Source: Oceanobacillus kimchii X50
Lineage (GTDB): Bacteria; Bacillota; Bacilli; Bacillales; Amphibacillaceae
Length of the DNA: 64,000 nt
Assembly: GCF_000340475.1 (NCBI RefSeq)
Contig: NZ_CM001792.1
Location: forward strand, 3,585,253-3,649,252
Direction of reading: 5' to 3'
Positions 61,954 through 64,000 of this stretch are shown here, in pieces. Every line of letters begins with the position of its first letter. Position 1 is the stretch's first letter. The notes beneath the pieces are model-generated. The model made no database searches. It saw only the letters and a list, made by a program, of their open reading frames with translations, and was not told the DNA's origin. Position numbers and translations under genes: made by a program.

Positions 61954-63251
61954 CCGTCTGGACAGCCATTATATTATTTGGATCGTTTTTCTTACTCTTA
62001 TTTATTGGCGTACCGATCGCCGTAAGTATCACTATTTCTTCTTTTGTTTCTATTTTAATTCTATTGCCAATGACACCATCCTTATTAGCGGTGTCCCAAC
62101 AAATTATTACCGGTCTAGATAGTACGGTGTTATTAGCGCTTGTTTTCTTTATGTTGGCTGGAAGTATTATGAACAATGGCGGGATTGCCGATCGGCTGAT
62201 TAATTTAGCGAAGTTAATTGGTGGAAGAATGTCCGGTTCACTCGCACATACGAATATTATCGGAAATACATTATTTGGTGCGATATCTGGTTCAGCAATT
62301 GCCGCAGCAGCAACGATGGGACGGATTATGCACCCTCAAGAGAAAAAAGCAGGATATGACCCTTCGTATGCAGCAGCTGTAAATATTGCTTCTGCACCGA
62401 CAGGATTAATTATCCCTCCAAGCGGGATGCCAATTATTTATTCTCTATTAACCGGCGGAACATCGATTGGCGCTTTATTTATCGCAGGATATTTGCCAGG
62501 TCTATTGATGATTGCGCTAATGATGATTGTCGCTTATATATTAGCTAAAAAAGCCAAATACCCTGTTTCAAAGCCAATCAGTGGTGGCGAATCATTCAAA
62601 GTAATTATACAAGCAATCCCTAGCTTATTATTAATTATTATTGTCATAGGTGGAATTGCCGGAGGGATTTTCACAGCGACGGAAGGAGCAGCAGTGGCTG
62701 TGCTATATGCCGCTATTCTTAGCGTCATTTACCGTCAGTTAAAACTAACCGATATCCCTAAAATACTTAGAGAAACGACGATTTATTCTGGTATTATCAT
62801 GTTATTAATAGGAGCATCTACCGCGATGTCATGGGTGCTTGCATACGCAGGTATACCACAGGCTATTACGAGCAGTCTATTAAGTATTACAAATAATACA
62901 GTAATTCTATTATTAATCATGTTAGTCATTTTACTAGTAGTTGGAACATTTATGGATATTGCACCAGCTCTATTAATTTTTACACCGATATTCTTCCCTG
63001 TAGCAACGCAAATGGGTATCGATCCTGTTCATTTTGGAATGATTATGGCAGTAGCCCTTGCTATTGGTGTGACAACTCCGCCAATTGGAACTGTGTTATT
63101 TATCGGAAGTAGTGTCAGTGGTGTACCTATAGAAAAAATTATACCGAAGCTACTGATCTTCTATATCCCATTAATTGTAGCACTATTGTTAGTTGCGTTT
63201 ATTCCAGAAATCAGCTTATTCTTACCGAGGTTATTTGGATTATTGGATTAA
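61944..63251 (+). CDS. TRAP transporter large permease (DctM family)
   Basis: A 435-residue, roughly 12-helix DctM subunit, full length: LFIGVPIAVSITISSF near the start, SGSAIAAAATMGRIMHPQEKKAGYDPSYAAAVNIASAPTGLIIPPS in the family's conserved block, and GVTTPPIGTVLFI near the end. It is the sodium-coupled transport channel working with DctP and DctQ. A terminator follows at 63283. Confidence 0.93.
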   Translation: MDVTVWTAIILFGSFFLLLFIGVPIAVSITISSFVSILILLPMTPSLLAVSQQIITGLDSTVLLALVFFMLAGSIMNNGGIADRLINLAKLIGGRMSGSLAHTNIIGNTLFGAISGSAIAAAATMGRIMHPQEKKAGYDPSYAAAVNIASAPTGLIIPPSGMPIIYSLLTGGTSIGALFIAGYLPGLLMIALMMIVAYILAKKAKYPVSKPISGGESFKVIIQAIPSLLLIIIVIGGIAGGIFTATEGAAVAVLYAAILSVIYRQLKLTDIPKILRETTIYSGIIMLLIGASTAMSWVLAYAGIPQAITSSLLSITNNTVILLLIMLVILLVVGTFMDIAPALLIFTPIFFPVATQMGIDPVHFGMIMAVALAIGVTTPPIGTVLFIGSSVSGVPIEKIIPKLLIFYIPLIVALLLVAFIPEISLFLPRLFGLLD

Positions 63252-63282
63252 GTAAATCTTCATCAATAAGAATCTTGCAGGA

Positions 63283-63326
63283 AAAAATCACCGAGTTACG
63301 AATATAAACGTAAATCGGTGATTTTT
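63283..63326. terminator. Terminator after TRAP operon
   Basis: AAAATCACCGA / TCGGTGATTTT perfect 11-bp stem with a 20-nt loop and a T6 tract on the plus strand; A-rich on the other side, so it may also serve the convergent YeiH gene. Confidence 0.88.
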
Positions 63327-63374
63327 TAGATACACATCACTTCAGCACTCGTTTCTACTAAACTAACTTCAGTC

Positions 63375-64000
63375 CTAGCCTAAGCCCATCAAGTATATGA
63401 AACCAAATCCGCATCCGATTAAAACCAATGTTCCTAGTAATGCTGCCAAGAAGACATGCAAACCGAACTTCTTAAATACAGAGAACTCCACATTTAAGCC
63501 TAAACCAGCCATTGCCATACTTAAAAGCAGATATGCTGCTGCAATCAGCAAGTTCACGACACTTTCAGGTAAGAATCCAATTGTATTAATCGCACTCATG
63601 GCAAGAAAACCGAATATAAACCATGGTATAGGGAGCGTTTTTAAGGAATAACCTTGCTTATCGTTTTGGGGTTCTCTTTTCTTTACATAGATACCGATCA
63701 ATATAGCTACGGGAACAAGTAAGGCAACTCTAGTTAGTTTTACCACAATAGCAATATTCTCCGCTTCTTCTCCCCCAGCAGTCGAAGCAGCTACTGCATG
63801 AGCAATTTCATGCAACGTCCCTCCCGAAAAAATACCGTACTGATAATCGGTAAATGGTAAGAAAGGGTACATCAATGTATAAATAAGTGTAAACATCGTC
63901 CCAAGTACAGCAATAACAGCGACACTGACTGCTGTCGTGCTTTCTTTCGCTTTTACTAAAGGGGCAATAGCAACAATCGCAGCAGCTCCACATATTGCCG
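63375..64000 (-). CDS. YeiH/UPF0324 family permease, partial (5' end outside window)
   Basis: About 208 C-terminal residues of a YeiH-type (UPF0324) membrane protein, often annotated as a putative sulfate exporter. The frame is open to the window edge: ICGAAAIVAIAPLVKAKESTTAVSVAVIAVLGTMFTLIYTL, then FSGGTLHEIAHAVAAS and LSMAMAGLGLNVEFSVFKKFG, all characteristic. The ATG at 63896 is internal, not the start. The transport substrate of this family is unproven. Confidence 0.88.
   Translation of the reverse strand, partial: AICGAAAIVAIAPLVKAKESTTAVSVAVIAVLGTMFTLIYTLMYPFLPFTDYQYGIFSGGTLHEIAHAVAASTAGGEEAENIAIVVKLTRVALLVPVAILIGIYVKKREPQNDKQGYSLKTLPIPWFIFGFLAMSAINTIGFLPESVVNLLIAAAYLLLSMAMAGLGLNVEFSVFKKFGLHVFLAALLGTLVLIGCGFGFIYLMGLG

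Overview
The window is low-GC DNA from a Gram-positive firmicute, most likely a member of the Bacillaceae close to Oceanobacillus, Virgibacillus or Gracilibacillus. I infer this from strong AGGAGG-type ribosome binding sites, the gene families (YwqI/LXG toxins, YobK- and YezG-like immunity proteins, YxjG-like methionine synthase, NupNOPQ, YcsI, TagU-like LCP protein, DUF956/ManO) and the dispersed REP/MITE-like repeats. I saw no rRNA, tRNA or CRISPR array.

Layout. 1-14.2 kb: small regulator/effector units. These are a DHA2 drug exporter; a poly-gamma-glutamate hydrolase; an alpha/beta hydrolase with a MerR regulator; a DrrAB-type ABC exporter with a TetR regulator and two visible operators; a MerR/DJ-1 pair resembling AdhR-type aldehyde stress units; a frameshifted YxjG-like gene; a MerR/nitroreductase pair; a beta-lactamase-fold hydrolase; and a two-gene membrane operon. 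14.4-22.7 kb: a type VII (LXG) polymorphic toxin locus, described below. 23-31.5 kb: a DUF418 protein, an oxidoreductase, the mannose PTS (manXYZ, DUF956), an esterase and a lipoprotein. 31.6-39.4 kb: rlmH, a TetR-controlled oxidoreductase unit containing two tiny membrane peptides, YcsI, an LCP protein, and WYL and VOC proteins. 39.5-44.5 kb: a nupNOPQ-type nucleoside importer. 44.9-53.1 kb: small genes, including a Fur-box siderophore-binding protein, a methionine aminopeptidase and a frameshifted beta-helix protein. 53.3-63.3 kb: an AraC-controlled catabolic cluster (three Gfo/Idh/MocA dehydrogenases, a DUF993 aldolase-like protein, a TIM-barrel isomerase and a TRAP transporter). The window ends inside a YeiH-type permease.

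The most striking region is the LXG locus, read right to left. One complete unit (a YwqI-like helper, an LXG toxin with a C-terminal LHH nuclease, and a YobK-like immunity protein) is followed by an array of toxin C-terminal modules. These modules have no LXG domain, start codon or RBS. Where the junction is readable, each follows a Rho-independent terminator, begins with sequence nearly identical to the complete toxin's pre-toxin linker or to another module, and is followed by its own immunity gene. Several modules or immunity genes carry stops or frameshifts, and one stop replaces the Trp of a WHH nuclease motif. I read this as a silent cassette store that could recombine into the live toxin, with a string of orphan immunity genes.

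The second candidate is the 53-63 kb cluster. Its two transcription units share a bipartite motif with identical 15-nt spacing, which is a good candidate for the AraC operator. The substrate is unknown; the TRAP transporter suggests an organic or sugar acid. Two single-base frameshifts (9254-9258 and 50925-50930) are both repaired by adding one G to a GGCGGG run, so one or both may be sequencing errors.
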